This document shows, piece by piece, positions 15,712 to 24,521 of a stretch of 64,000 nucleotides of DNA. The stretch spans positions 1-64,000 of the forward strand of contig CAYVCX010000009.1 of NCBI GenBank assembly GCA_964450435.1, in the 5' to 3' direction. The DNA is from SKLM01 sp964450435. Lineage in GTDB: Bacteria > Chloroflexota > Anaerolineae > B4-G1. Each line of letters starts with the position of its first letter. The first letter of the stretch is position 1. The notes beneath the pieces were generated by a model. It searched no databases. It was given only the letters and a program-made list of their open reading frames with translations, and was not told where the DNA came from. Both the position numbers and the translations under genes were made by a program.

Positions 15712-17109
15712 TCAGACCTCCCAGTCCTCTCCATAGCCCTCGGCGCTCTGGGGGTAATCATTCTGCGCCTCCGACCTGGCTTGCGGCGCGGATGTCCGTC
15801 GGCGCGGCCTGTTGGACTCGCGCTGGTCGCGCAGGCAGGCCTGGAGGTAATCGAGGGGGTTGCCGTCAATGGGTTGCGCCGCAGCTCTGCAAGCCGCCTT
15901 CCACACGACCTGGGGCCCTCCGTAGTTCTTGATCAGAGCCCCGATACGGCCGTAGTCCGCCTTCTGGGGTCGAGTGCGCAGCCCTCCGGCGGCATTCACA
16001 CCCAGCCCCAGGATCGCCGCCACATTCTTGGTGACAATGGCAATCTGGGTGCGCCGATCCCCGTCAAACCGACGCAGATCTGTCAGGACGCGCCGCCGCC
16101 GCTCGGGCAACGGCTCCACCCTTGAGCCAGATGATCCAGCCACCGAGCCCTGCTCACCCCGGGACGGCACCCTAGCCGGGCCTGCCGGGCCCCTACCAGA
16201 TCCGCCATCCGGGAGCCTACGCGGCGATCCCTGGACGGCATCTGTGGGAGAGCGAGGGGGCGCTTGGCGAGCCGTAGGCGAAGCATCGCGCGGCCCACCT
16301 TCTGCGTCAGCAGAAAGTGTAACTTCCTGAAAGGAAGTATTATACTGATGACCGGAGCGATTCGTGCCGGTACGCGGTCCCGTACCGGCACGATCCGTCC
16401 CTGTCCCATCGCGTACCGGCACGCGCTGTGCCGATACGCTCTCGGCCACCTCTGTGGCCCTGCGGTGCCATTTTTCCGCCACGAACTGGTACCGGCAGTC
16501 CTCCTTGTCGGCCAACTCGACCGCCAGCTCCGGCGGCAGTACGATCTCAACGGTGAACTCATCTGCGAACTTGCCCGATGGATATCGAGAGTGCGGGGGC
16601 TGGGCAGCCCTTCGACCCAGGGCACCGTCGGCTTCACACTTCTTTTGCCAGGCCTGGTAGGCGGCTGGGTAACACTCCTCTTCCCACAGCCGAGCCGCTC
16701 GGAGACAGTTGTGGAGGAGCGAACTGACGTCGAACAGGCGAGCCTTCAGGCGGGGCGTAACTGGCGCGTTCTCGGCGCCGAACACCTCGATCATCTCCTT
16801 TCGGGAGTAGTATACACGTCTGGTGAAGACGAGGCCCATCTGTCGCCACTTCCTCAGATACCGCTTCTCGATGGTTGTTATGGGCGTAGCGCTGGGCAGA
16901 TTGCTCAAGCGCAGAGGGGCCTCCCGGTCCTCCCACAGGCCAAGCATCAACAGCAAGGGCATCATCTCGCGGTCGTCCAGGCTCTCGCCGTCACAGCGCA
17001 AGTAGCGGTAGTAGCGGAGGATGACTTTGGGCAGGGTGGCGATACCCCAGTCCAAAGCTTCATCGGAATAGCGAACTACGATCGGCGGTGCCGAGTCTGG
17101 CCTCCCCAT
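15712..17109 (-). CDS. Winged-helix replication initiator (O/DnaD-like), contains candidate origin
   Basis: The protein has 465 aa. The N-terminal 110 residues, with a segment TTIEKRYLRKWRQMGLV, look like a winged-helix DNA-binding domain as in phage O or plasmid Rep proteins. Residues about 225-345 are a low-complexity Gly/Arg/Pro/Ser linker. A helical C-terminal domain at about 350-430 (YGRIGALIKNYGGPQVVWKA) resembles DnaD/O C-terminal modules that contact single-stranded DNA or the helicase. Codons about 224-249 encode four copies of a 12-bp repeat next to an AT-rich patch, so the gene probably contains the element origin, as lambda O does. The helicase-loader gene follows after 2 bp. No catalytic motif for rolling-circle nicking is present. 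Confidence 0.75.
   Translation of the reverse strand: MGRPDSAPPIVVRYSDEALDWGIATLPKVILRYYRYLRCDGESLDDREMMPLLLMLGLWEDREAPLRLSNLPSATPITTIEKRYLRKWRQMGLVFTRRVYYSRKEMIEVFGAENAPVTPRLKARLFDVSSLLHNCLRAARLWEEECYPAAYQAWQKKCEADGALGRRAAQPPHSRYPSGKFADEFTVEIVLPPELAVELADKEDCRYQFVAEKWHRRATEVAESVSAQRVPVRDGTGTDRAGTGPRTGTNRSGHQYNTSFQEVTLSADAEGGPRDASPTARQAPPRSPTDAVQGSPRRLPDGGSGRGPAGPARVPSRGEQGSVAGSSGSRVEPLPERRRRVLTDLRRFDGDRRTQIAIVTKNVAAILGLGVNAAGGLRTRPQKADYGRIGALIKNYGGPQVVWKAACRAAAQPIDGNPLDYLQACLRDQRESNRPRRRTSAPQARSEAQNDYPQSAEGYGEDWEV
16314..16350. other. AT-rich patch beside iterons, candidate unwinding element
   Basis: About two thirds A/T in otherwise GC-rich coding DNA, and includes the dyad acttcct/aggaagt (about 16322-16338). 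It directly adjoins the repeat cluster at 16363-16438, the relation of unwinding element to iterons in lambda-type origins. Confidence 0.5.
16363..16438. repeat. Four iterons inside the initiator gene (candidate replication origin)
   Basis: A 12-bp near-palindrome CGTRCCGGYACG occurs at 16363-16374 (cgtgccggtacg), 16381-16392 (cgtaccggcacg) and 16412-16423 (cgtaccggcacg), with a variant gtgccgatacg at 16428-16438. A degenerate fifth copy (gtaccggca) lies at 16489-16497. The first two centres are 18 bp apart. The repeats fall in the linker-encoding part of the initiator gene, where sequence constraint on the protein is low. Confidence 0.65.
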
Positions 17110-17218
17110 AGCTGGCCCTTGACCAGTTGCTCCACGGTCCCCTACGCACTAGCGATCACCGCGATGGAACCGGGCCCTGGCAATTCGCCTCCTGATCCCT
17201 CCCCACTGTGCCAGGCAA

Positions 17219-17608
17219 TCATCCCTCGTCGAAGAATGCGCTCAGCTGCTCGTCAATCCGAACGGCCGTCTCTGAGTGCTCCATCGTCGCCCGCTGAACG
17301 TCCTCTCTCAGAGCAAGCCGATGGAGACCTTCCCTCATGGCGTGCGCCACCGCGTCCTCAACCCCCTCCAGCTCCGCGGCCACGGCCGTACGGACGGCCG
17401 CGTGCAGTGCTTCCGGCAGGCAGCGCCCCATCCGGCGGACAACGGACTCCGCGATCCGCTGTGCCAGCTCCACGCGCTCCTCACCTTGGTTCCGAATATG
17501 ATGTCGGAGAGCTCGCCTGATGGAGGCGGACTTGTTCTCCTGCTCCTCAAGCCATGAGGCTATGTCGTTGTCTTTGCCCGGCCTGAGCCGGGCCTGTACG
17601 TATCCCAT
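17219..17608 (-). CDS. parR: ParR-like ribbon-helix-helix partition adaptor
   Basis: The protein has 129 aa from the ATG at 17608 with GGGAG 8 nt upstream. The first 45 residues (MGYVQARLRPG, then DIASWLEEQENKSASIRRAL) fit a ribbon-helix-helix DNA-binding fold: one beta strand and two helices. The rest is helical and charged. The gene follows the ParM-like actin gene by 139 bp on the same strand, the gene order of type II plasmid partition. ParR binds centromere repeats and caps the growing filament. Sequence identity to named ParR proteins cannot be judged here; the call rests on fold pattern and position. Confidence 0.65.
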   Translation of the reverse strand: MGYVQARLRPGKDNDIASWLEEQENKSASIRRALRHHIRNQGEERVELAQRIAESVVRRMGRCLPEALHAAVRTAVAAELEGVEDAVAHAMREGLHRLALREDVQRATMEHSETAVRIDEQLSAFFDEG

Positions 17609-17747
17609 ACCCACCGCTCCCTGATGGGGCAAGCCAGAGGCTGTTCAGGCACACTCAGCTCGCGAAACGGTGCCGATACTGGAGCCAAGCAGCACGTGCG
17701 TCCAGGTCACCGAACGGGACCGACGCCGCTCTTGCACCCAGAGCGCC

Positions 17748-18758
17748 CTATCCCCAACGTCGCAGGCCGGATCGAAGGTAGCCGGTGACGTTGTCCAACT
17801 GCGGGTTACGACCCAGCCGACAGTGAGGGTACACTTGTACAATATGGGAGCCGAGCAATTGGCTCCCCCCACCGGTCAAGATCACGGCTCTGAGATCGAC
17901 ACCCGATCCCCAACCGGGCAGAGACTGGGCCGCCTTCACGATCGCCTCGGCCGTACCTTGCACGTGAGGATCCACGATCTCCGAAATGTCTTTCGGCTCG
18001 CCGTAGATCGTCACGCTCCTGCTCACGACCGCTTCGTCGACCCGACCAATCTGCTGCGTCCAGTCCAGATCGTACGCTGTTTTCAGGTCCTTGGCCACAG
18101 CCTGGAGCACGGTTCCGACGCCGATGGTGATGCTGTTTGACCCTTGTTCGACGAACCGCAGATCCTCAGCCAGGATGAAGTTGGTGGTGAGCATGCCAAC
18201 ATCAATGACCCCCACACGGCCACGCAGAAGATCTCCATTCCTGCTCGACACGCGTCCCCGCCGATCGAGAGCCAGCCCATAGAGAGCCCCCATGCCCTGA
18301 GGAAGCACCTGAACCTCACTAACCTCGAAAGCCAGCCGCCCCCTGCCTTCACGCTCGACGCCGTGGTGGCCCTCTAGCAGACTGCGGAGCGCCCTCTTCT
18401 TGCTCTCGTTGTAGTCCCCCACCGGCAGTCCGGTGATGACGACCACGTCCTCCCCCGAGGCCTGAACCAGCTCGCTGGCGGCGGCACAGAACTGAATCCT
18501 CTGATCGATGTCTCCGATCTTCGCCGCGTCCAACGTCTGCCTTGCCCCCGGGCATTGGAGCAGCGCTCGCCTGCCGACGAAATAGCGGCGGCCGTCGACT
18601 TCCACGGTCATTCCTGCGCCACTGGAGCCGATGCCACCGTCGTAGCGGACGTCCACGGCGGGTCCCACCACCGAGAGAAAGACAAAGGGACGCCTGCCTT
18701 CGACCACGGCCTTGGTCCATCCGAAACCGATGTCGATTGCGAACAACAGCTTGCGCAT
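17748..18758 (-). CDS. parM: ParM/StbA-type actin-like ATPase
   Basis: The protein has 336 aa. Actin-superfamily nucleotide motifs are present in order: phosphate 1 DIGFGWTK (9-16), phosphate 2 GVIDVGMLTTNF (183-194) and adenosine ILTGGGSQLL (about 294-302). Length and motif spacing fit plasmid-segregating actins (ParM, AlfA, Alp7) better than MreB or FtsA. It should polymerise with ATP to push sister copies apart. GGAGG precedes the ATG. A ParR-like gene lies downstream. No obvious centromere array precedes it; the 45-bp gap to the DnaB-like gene is too short. Confidence 0.82.
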   Translation of the reverse strand: MRKLLFAIDIGFGWTKAVVEGRRPFVFLSVVGPAVDVRYDGGIGSSGAGMTVEVDGRRYFVGRRALLQCPGARQTLDAAKIGDIDQRIQFCAAASELVQASGEDVVVITGLPVGDYNESKKRALRSLLEGHHGVEREGRGRLAFEVSEVQVLPQGMGALYGLALDRRGRVSSRNGDLLRGRVGVIDVGMLTTNFILAEDLRFVEQGSNSITIGVGTVLQAVAKDLKTAYDLDWTQQIGRVDEAVVSRSVTIYGEPKDISEIVDPHVQGTAEAIVKAAQSLPGWGSGVDLRAVILTGGGSQLLGSHIVQVYPHCRLGRNPQLDNVTGYLRSGLRRWG

Positions 18759-18803
18759 GCTACCTCCGTACGGCTCTATGCTCTGACACCCTCGTTCGGT
18801 TCC

Positions 18804-19835
18804 TCATCCTCCACCCCTGGGCACGCGGTCGTGCTGGTAGCTCTCGGCAACAGCCACCGGGCGCCCGATGGGGTTGAAGGCGTAATACGGGCCGTGGAGG
18901 ACCATCTCGGCCTCGACCTCGCTGCGCCCGTGGCGGTTCTTCTCCACGGCCCACCTGACGGGCCACGATCGACGGTCGCCCACCGCTTCGTCGGTCCTGT
19001 TCAAAATCAACGCACCGTCCGGCTCATATTGGACCAGAGAAGGGCCCAGCAGGTTCTCGAGATGGACGCGCTGGGCTCTCAGGGCCCCTTCGTCGGCCGC
19101 CGAGACCGCCACCACCGGAACGTGATGCCGCAGGGCGATCGTCTTAAGAGCCTTCATCACCAGCGCGATGCGCTGGTCCTCGTCGTATCCGCTGCCAGCA
19201 AGCGACGGGCGAACCGGGACAACCTGCACGTAGTCGACGAATAGGACGATGCTCGTGTATCCCTGCTCGCGAGCCATCCTGACGAATAGCTCGAGGACGT
19301 CGGACGTCGTTTTTTGTGCGTCACCCAGGACGAACCACATGCTGTCCAGGTAGGCCTCCATCCTGTGCCATGTCTCTCGGGCTCCAGGTACGCGGGCCAA
19401 CAGCCACTGGAACGAGAGCTCCTGTCCCCGTCGCGCGCCGTCGATGATGGCGGCGTTGATGTCGTAGCGCGTGATCCCGCCGCTGGACAACGCGTTCCCG
19501 GCCTCGATGGACTCCAGACAGAGCAGGCGGTGAAGCAGGTGGAGGGGCGAGTGTTCATAGCAGACCACGATGGGCAGCGCCCGCCCAGACAGCGCCATGT
19601 TGCGCGCCATCTGCAGCACCACGACCGTCTTCCCGATGTTCTGCATGCCGCCGACCAACCACAGGTCTTCGGCGTGCAACCCTCCCTCGAGATAGGCATC
19701 GATGGGATCAAATCCAGTCGCGATGGGCACATAATGCTCGAGACGTCCCTCTCGCAAGCGCTGGTCGAGGTCGTTGACGACACCCCCCAGAACCCGTGGC
19801 TCCGGGACCCCGACCGGCAGCACCACCTCGCTCAT
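18804..19835 (-). CDS. DnaB-type RecA-fold ATPase (replicative helicase core)
   Basis: The protein has 343 aa. The RecA-like core shows Walker A GGMQNIGKT (62-70), a conserved Glu after strand 2 (CYEHS), Walker B SIVLFVDYVQVV with D201, and motif H3/H4 segments near MKALKTIALRHHVPVVAVS. This is the C-terminal motor of DnaB helicases; the usual N-terminal helical collar is missing (only about 40 residues precede the motor). It may be the element's replicative helicase loaded by the DnaC-like protein, or a RadA/KaiC-like relative. Its start overlaps the upstream gene by 4 nt (ATGA). Confidence 0.78.
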   Translation of the reverse strand: MSEVVLPVGVPEPRVLGGVVNDLDQRLREGRLEHYVPIATGFDPIDAYLEGGLHAEDLWLVGGMQNIGKTVVVLQMARNMALSGRALPIVVCYEHSPLHLLHRLLCLESIEAGNALSSGGITRYDINAAIIDGARRGQELSFQWLLARVPGARETWHRMEAYLDSMWFVLGDAQKTTSDVLELFVRMAREQGYTSIVLFVDYVQVVPVRPSLAGSGYDEDQRIALVMKALKTIALRHHVPVVAVSAADEGALRAQRVHLENLLGPSLVQYEPDGALILNRTDEAVGDRRSWPVRWAVEKNRHGRSEVEAEMVLHGPYYAFNPIGRPVAVAESYQHDRVPRGGG

Positions 19836-20605
19836 CCCCGGCCTCCTGTTTGCCGCTCAGAATCCGGGCACCAGGCCCAGTCGTCGGGATACGTCATGCG
19901 AAGCAATGCAATGAACCCGTTGACCCACGTTGCCTGCTTCACGTTCAAGTAGCCGCCAAGGGATCGACCATCCAACTCCCACGACCAGCAGATATGAGGA
20001 GGGTCGACGATCCACGTCGCATGCAAGAGGCCCTGCTGCCCGTAGCGATCACTGATCGGGGCAGAGAAGAGACAGAGTTGGCGCACTCCATCGTCAATCC
20101 TTGTGCGGGCCCACCTGGTAAGCTGGATCAGATGCTTGTTGATGATCTCCGGCCTCAGGACGCCCTCGTCGAAGTAGGGAGCTTGTTTCACGCGGTCCGC
20201 GACCAGGGGATTGAGGAAGTGGAGGAAGGCATTCAACGTTCCCTGATAAAGCAAGGCCCCATTGGCATCGAGGAGGATGCGTCGCACGCCAGTTCTCCCC
20301 GTCGGCGCGGTCTTCGCATACACCTGGATGGTGGCCTCCTCGAAGAAGTACTCAACGGATCCGGGAGCGGGACCCCGCCACCGGGGCCCGGGGCTCCACA
20401 GAAGAACAGCCCGCCGCCGCTCGCGCAGGGTCTCGATCGCCCGTTTCATCCGGTTCCCCGTCTCGAGCAAGACTGCCTGCCTCAATGGCAGCTCCGCGAC
20501 GTGGCGGACCAGCACCAGAGGGACGTTGACGGGAGCATCACTGGGCTCTACGGCCTGGAAGAGCCCCTCGTCGATCACCGGGGCCAGATCGTGTGTTTCA
20601 GCCAT
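19832..20605 (-). CDS. Hypothetical protein, first gene of the replication/partition operon
   Basis: The protein has 257 aa. AAGGAG lies 10 nt before the ATG, and its stop overlaps the DnaB-like start. It is soluble, with several Trp-rich beta-like stretches near the C-terminus (ATWIVDPPHICWSWELDG). I recognise no family. Its position at the head of the DnaB-ParM-ParR-initiator-loader run suggests a regulator or replication accessory factor. Confidence 0.6.
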   Translation of the reverse strand: MAETHDLAPVIDEGLFQAVEPSDAPVNVPLVLVRHVAELPLRQAVLLETGNRMKRAIETLRERRRAVLLWSPGPRWRGPAPGSVEYFFEEATIQVYAKTAPTGRTGVRRILLDANGALLYQGTLNAFLHFLNPLVADRVKQAPYFDEGVLRPEIINKHLIQLTRWARTRIDDGVRQLCLFSAPISDRYGQQGLLHATWIVDPPHICWSWELDGRSLGGYLNVKQATWVNGFIALLRMTYPDDWAWCPDSERQTGGRG

Positions 20606-21182
20606 CGACTGCCCTCTCCTTGTCCCAGCATGGGGCGAGACACAAACACAAGTGCGCTCTCCTGATGCGCCGAGCTCCCCACCGGAGGTGGTGGCAGCCC
20701 TCTTTCGAATGCCGCTGCCGCTTGGCAGCAGATCGGCCTCCGCTCCGCGGCCTCAATGGCTCCGTCTCCGTGGAGCAGACGCCCGGATCACGGCACCACT
20801 GCCAATACGATCTCACCAAAGGCCGCCTCCAAGCCCTCGACCCCGGTCCGACCACGCCCGACTGGACTGGCGACTTCTCGCCCCTTTGCGTCCAGGAGTG
20901 ATGGTTCCGCCGCGTTTTGCACCCCGCGCCCGTCGCCACAGCGCCTCAACGCGCTAGAACCCGGCAGGCGCGACCAAGCAGCCGTTCGACGCGCCCAACA
21001 GCGTGCGAAAGGCACGATGCCCACCGATCGCGCAAGGCTGTCCTCGGCCATCGCATCGGCAAGACCCAATGTCTACCCACTCACCCCAACGGCGATCAGG
21101 CCCGAGGAGCGTGACCCAGCAACACCTGGCCAACGCCAGACCTCCGTCCCTGAAAGGCACCTGAGCATCCCGGCCGTAACGC
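20606..21182. other. Intergenic region upstream of the replication/partition operon
   Basis: It should hold the operon promoter on the minus strand. I saw no good -35/-10 pair. Short overlapping frames occur on both strands (for example 20788-21069 minus), but none has a recognisable product. Confidence 0.4.
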
Positions 21183-21686
21183 TCATCCGACAGCCCGCAG
21201 AAGCGTCGTGTCTTTGAGATCTTTGAACCGCGTCTCGCGCTTCAAGCTGTCCGGGATCCTGTCCAATGCCCACGTCTCGACCTGGACCCCGTGGGCACCC
21301 ACAGTCCGGACTGCCCCGTCGAATCCGGCGTCCAGAGTGGCCCCGTCGCCACAGATCAGGATGGCGGCGTCGATCCGGCCGGTCAGGGTGTAGACGAGGA
21401 GATCGTGGACCATCTGCACGTGCACGCCTCCGTTGTCGCACACAGAGACCACATATCCCTGTCCCTGTAGGAAGCTCATGAAGCTGTGCCACCCGGCGCC
21501 GGGTGCGTCTCGAGATTCCAGGTATACGTGAGCGATCACGACAGTCCGCGCGAACCCGCCGTCGGCTCGCCCGGGGTCGCCCCTGCCCGCGGCCTTCAGG
21601 ACGCGAGGGTAGTCCAGCTCCCATCCGTACGTCCTGAGCCCACCTACGTTCTCGCCGTCGATCAAGAGCGCAGTCCGTTGTGCCAT
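21183..21686 (-). CDS. NYN-domain protein (LabA/DUF88-like putative RNase)
   Basis: The protein has 167 aa from the ATG at 21686. The pattern ALLIDGENVGG at the N-terminus, then DAAILICGDGATLDAGFDGAV, matches NYN (PIN-like) domains, whose acidic residues (here D in LIDGEN, D in CGDG, D in DAGFD) bind metal for RNA cleavage. The last 40 residues are a short tail typical of LabA-like proteins. Possible roles: RNA decay or control of element gene expression. It is preceded by a 440-nt minus-strand leader from a promoter at 22132-22160, part of which may encode another protein. Confidence 0.78.
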   Translation of the reverse strand: MAQRTALLIDGENVGGLRTYGWELDYPRVLKAAGRGDPGRADGGFARTVVIAHVYLESRDAPGAGWHSFMSFLQGQGYVVSVCDNGGVHVQMVHDLLVYTLTGRIDAAILICGDGATLDAGFDGAVRTVGAHGVQVETWALDRIPDSLKRETRFKDLKDTTLLRAVG

Positions 21687-21712
21687 CGTCGTTTCCCCAA
21701 CGCTAGTTCTTC

Positions 21713-22090
21713 TCAGCGGTTCCAGACACGCTCCCCCAGAAGGAGCCTCGTTCGATGCCCTGTGGCCTCCTCGTGGAAGACCACGCCCCAAGCGTCCGTC
21801 ACACATACCCTCAGGCGCGAAACCATCGCGGCCCGCCCCGGCATGGGCCCCGGTCTCAAGTCTATGTTAGTCTCCGGCCCTTGGCCCTGGACAAGCGAAG
21901 GGCATCGCGCGGCCTCGCTGGTCCATTCAAAGACACCGATCGATGAACAACCACCGCAGGCGACTCGCCCTCGACCCACGATCTCCATCGAACGCCCGAC
22001 CACTGCTGAGAACTCAGCAGCACTCCCATCGGCCGCGGCAGCACCGGCGGAGCCGGACGCAACCACCATCGACGCGGACTGGGAACACAA
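21713..22090 (-). CDS. Possible small protein upstream of NYN gene
   Basis: An open frame of up to 125 codons with TTG or internal ATG starts; no start has a good ribosome site. It lies between the predicted promoter start (about 22125) and the NYN gene and ends 26 bp before it, so it would be a co-transcribed leader gene. The C-terminal half (MVSRLRVCVTDAWGVVFHEE) looks protein-like. I do not recognise it, and it may be non-coding. Confidence 0.3.
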   Translation of the reverse strand: MCSQSASMVVASGSAGAAAADGSAAEFSAVVGRSMEIVGRGRVACGGCSSIGVFEWTSEAARCPSLVQGQGPETNIDLRPGPMPGRAAMVSRLRVCVTDAWGVVFHEEATGHRTRLLLGERVWNR

Positions 22091-22131
22091 CAGCGGGCGG
22101 TCTTTGATGCCCGGCCCAGCTCTACGACTCT

Positions 22132-22160
22132 ATATTAGCACAAATGTTCTAATTATGCAA
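22132..22160 (-). promoter_or_regulatory. Promoter for NYN transcription unit
   Basis: On the minus strand TTGCAT (22160-22155), 17-bp spacer, TAATAT (22137-22132), in a locally AT-rich island. Transcription toward the NYN gene would start near 22125. Confidence 0.5.
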
Positions 22161-23498
22161 GGGGGAAAACGAGATTCGCTGGGGGATGGGCATCATGATC
22201 ATCTTGAGGGTGGGCTCCGTGGCGCCCCGAGTTCCTCAAGCGATCGCCTGGTATGGGCTGCTCGCGTAGCTGGTAGTCTAACCCGACTGGCTCGCGTGCA
22301 GAGGCCGTGGTCCAGCCTATGGTGATTGCCTGTCCGAGGACACAAAAAACCGGTGGACGCCATCGTGCGGATTCAACGGACGGCGTCTCCAGAACAGGTG
22401 GATGACTTCGCACACGATACCGCCAGCGGGAGAGGACCCATCAACAACTCTCCATTGGCGCATTATCGAAGAGCCTCGTCCTTTGACCAACGGAGAGGCA
22501 GACGGGCGACTGCGCACTGCTCCGACGGAGCTGGCAGCCCCTGGCGGACGCTCGCAAGACAATGGACGAGCAGCTCTGATACCGGCAATCCGCCCTCCCG
22601 GTAGCCAATCGGTGGCGCGTCGATTCCGACAAGTCCGTTCTCGGGTATGGGGGCAGAGACCCTCATCGTCCCTGGCTGACAGGATCTGGAGACCAAGCGC
22701 GACGAGGAAAAGCAACCGTGCCCAGCTGGCGCTCCCACTCAAGACTGAAGACCAGACCTGACGCGATCGAAGTCAGCCAACCCGCGCTCATATTGGCAGC
22801 CGAATGTCCCTGCCAAACGTCTCTGGACACATGGAGCGAATCCGGACTCAGAGCTGCTAGCCAGCGCACCAGGCGCTCCCTCCTCAACAGGATCGATCAC
22901 TCCTGTCGGGCTGTCGCCGCCGCAGGAGGACTCCGCGCAGCAGTACCGTCACAGCCAGAACACAAGACGCTGAAGAAAGGCGGCTGAGCCAGCGATCCCA
23001 GAAGAGACTGTGCTGCATCCTGACTCCCGGCCGCGACGTCCATCGTCCGGCCCCTCGCGCGTGGCATCACAGTTCGTACCCGGCGGCCCAGACCTCGGGC
23101 GAGTCACCCTGGGTGGCGCCAGCGCTCCGAATGCGCCAACGTAGGCGCACCCCATTGGCTGGGCCAGGCCGCCCGCGAAGACACAAGCTCGCACGGACTG
23201 GCATTATCCATAGGAGGCTCATCCACGGCGGCACTTGCTCTCCCATCCAACTTGACCAGCTGGCCGCCTCGTGGATAATGGGATCCGTGAGGTCCGCGCT
23301 CCTCAAACAGGCAAGAGAGTGACCTCACGGTCGGCGATCAGAAGCAGCCAAAATGCCGGGGAGTCTCGCGACAGGGCACCCTCGGCGGCGACCGCTGGGC
23401 GGAGCGGAGTTCTGTACCGTCGAGCGCGCCCAATCTCAGCTGGCGGGGCCGGTCTTTACCAGCACAAGCAACACGGTGTGAGTCGTGGGGAGGGAGTG
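22161..23498. other. Non-coding stretch upstream of the radical SAM pair
   Basis: About 1.3 kb without a confident gene. Open frames on both strands are low in recognisable features and lack ribosome sites. An A-run at 22343-22348 gives a T6 tract on the minus strand, but the stem before it is weak. I saw no convincing promoter for the plus-strand gene at 23499. Confidence 0.4.
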
Positions 23499-24521
23499 AT
23501 GAAACAGCTACTCGTAGAGTGCAGCGAACCTGGGCTAGTCGTATCTCTGGCTGAGGAGTTCGAATACGTCTTGCGCCACGTGGACTTCGAGCGTGCCATG
23601 AAGCTCAGAGAGCAGCTTTCAGCCCTGGCCGAAGAACTGGGCGCGGACGTCGACCGAATGTGGCGGGGTTTTCGGCTCGAGACGCCCAACCAAAGTGGCT
23701 GCCGCCCTTTGGCCTTCAGCAGTCGCGAGACCCTGGACCCCGAACCGATGGAAAGACTGACAGCCGAGGCGTCCGAGCGGGGCATCGGTAGCTTCGAAGT
23801 TGGCCAGACTCTCTTGCTGCAACAGGCCGGACCCCCTCCCGAAACCCGGGAACAGTACGTCCGTGACCTAGCCGCTGGGATCAGAGGTTCCGACTTGGCG
23901 CTGGGTGTCTTCAGCTGGCCAGTCCCGCTTCCCGACACAATGGCAGATCACCGCGAGAAGCTGGTGGAGGAGCACGTCCTTCCCGTCCTGAGAAGGCGCG
24001 CTCGCATTCCGACCCTGGGAAGAAGATGGATGACGGACAGCCATGAGCCGCTCAACAGCGCGCTGGAGGAGGCGAACACGCGCGCCGAAGCAGTCATGGC
24101 CTATCAACTGAGCCAACTCGATCCAGATCATCAGGACTCGGTACAGAGGATTCGCTGGACTGCCCTGGCCGTCCGGCTGGGGCGAGAGGTGGACCGTTGG
24201 TACCTCCCCACCGAATCCGCCCTGCCCTACATCTACCAGAAGGCAGCCCTGGCTTGGCTTCTGTGGCGCAGCGGTCCAAGCCTGCAATCGGCGCGCTCGT
24301 TCGTCAAAGAGCGGCTTCAAGCGTGCGTGGAGCTAGCCGAAGGGGTCTACACTCCTGACGGCGTGAACGCACTGCGTGCGCTGGTTGAAGATGCTCAGCA
24401 ACCCTATTGGAGAGGCGTGAACGGTCTGCTTGAAGCGGTGCGGGGACAAGGTCCGTCCGGGCCGGATACCCAAGACAGTGACGGGCAAGACGAAGGCGAG
24501 GCTTCACCCGATGACGATTAG
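23499..24521 (+). CDS. Hypothetical protein with UVR-like motif, partner of radical SAM gene
   Basis: The protein has 340 aa from the ATG at 23499, preceded by a GGGGAGGGAG site; the open frame to 23271 is not needed. Residues 27-45 (HVDFERAMKLREQLSALAE) resemble the UVR helix-pair motif known from UvrB/UvrC and ClpC adaptors. The remainder is mainly helical with no enzyme motif, and the tail is acidic (DSDGQDEGEASPDDD). It overlaps the radical SAM gene by 11 nt, so the two are coupled. It could be a substrate, adaptor or scaffold for that enzyme. Confidence 0.65.
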   Translation: MKQLLVECSEPGLVVSLAEEFEYVLRHVDFERAMKLREQLSALAEELGADVDRMWRGFRLETPNQSGCRPLAFSSRETLDPEPMERLTAEASERGIGSFEVGQTLLLQQAGPPPETREQYVRDLAAGIRGSDLALGVFSWPVPLPDTMADHREKLVEEHVLPVLRRRARIPTLGRRWMTDSHEPLNSALEEANTRAEAVMAYQLSQLDPDHQDSVQRIRWTALAVRLGREVDRWYLPTESALPYIYQKAALAWLLWRSGPSLQSARSFVKERLQACVELAEGVYTPDGVNALRALVEDAQQPYWRGVNGLLEAVRGQGPSGPDTQDSDGQDEGEASPDDD

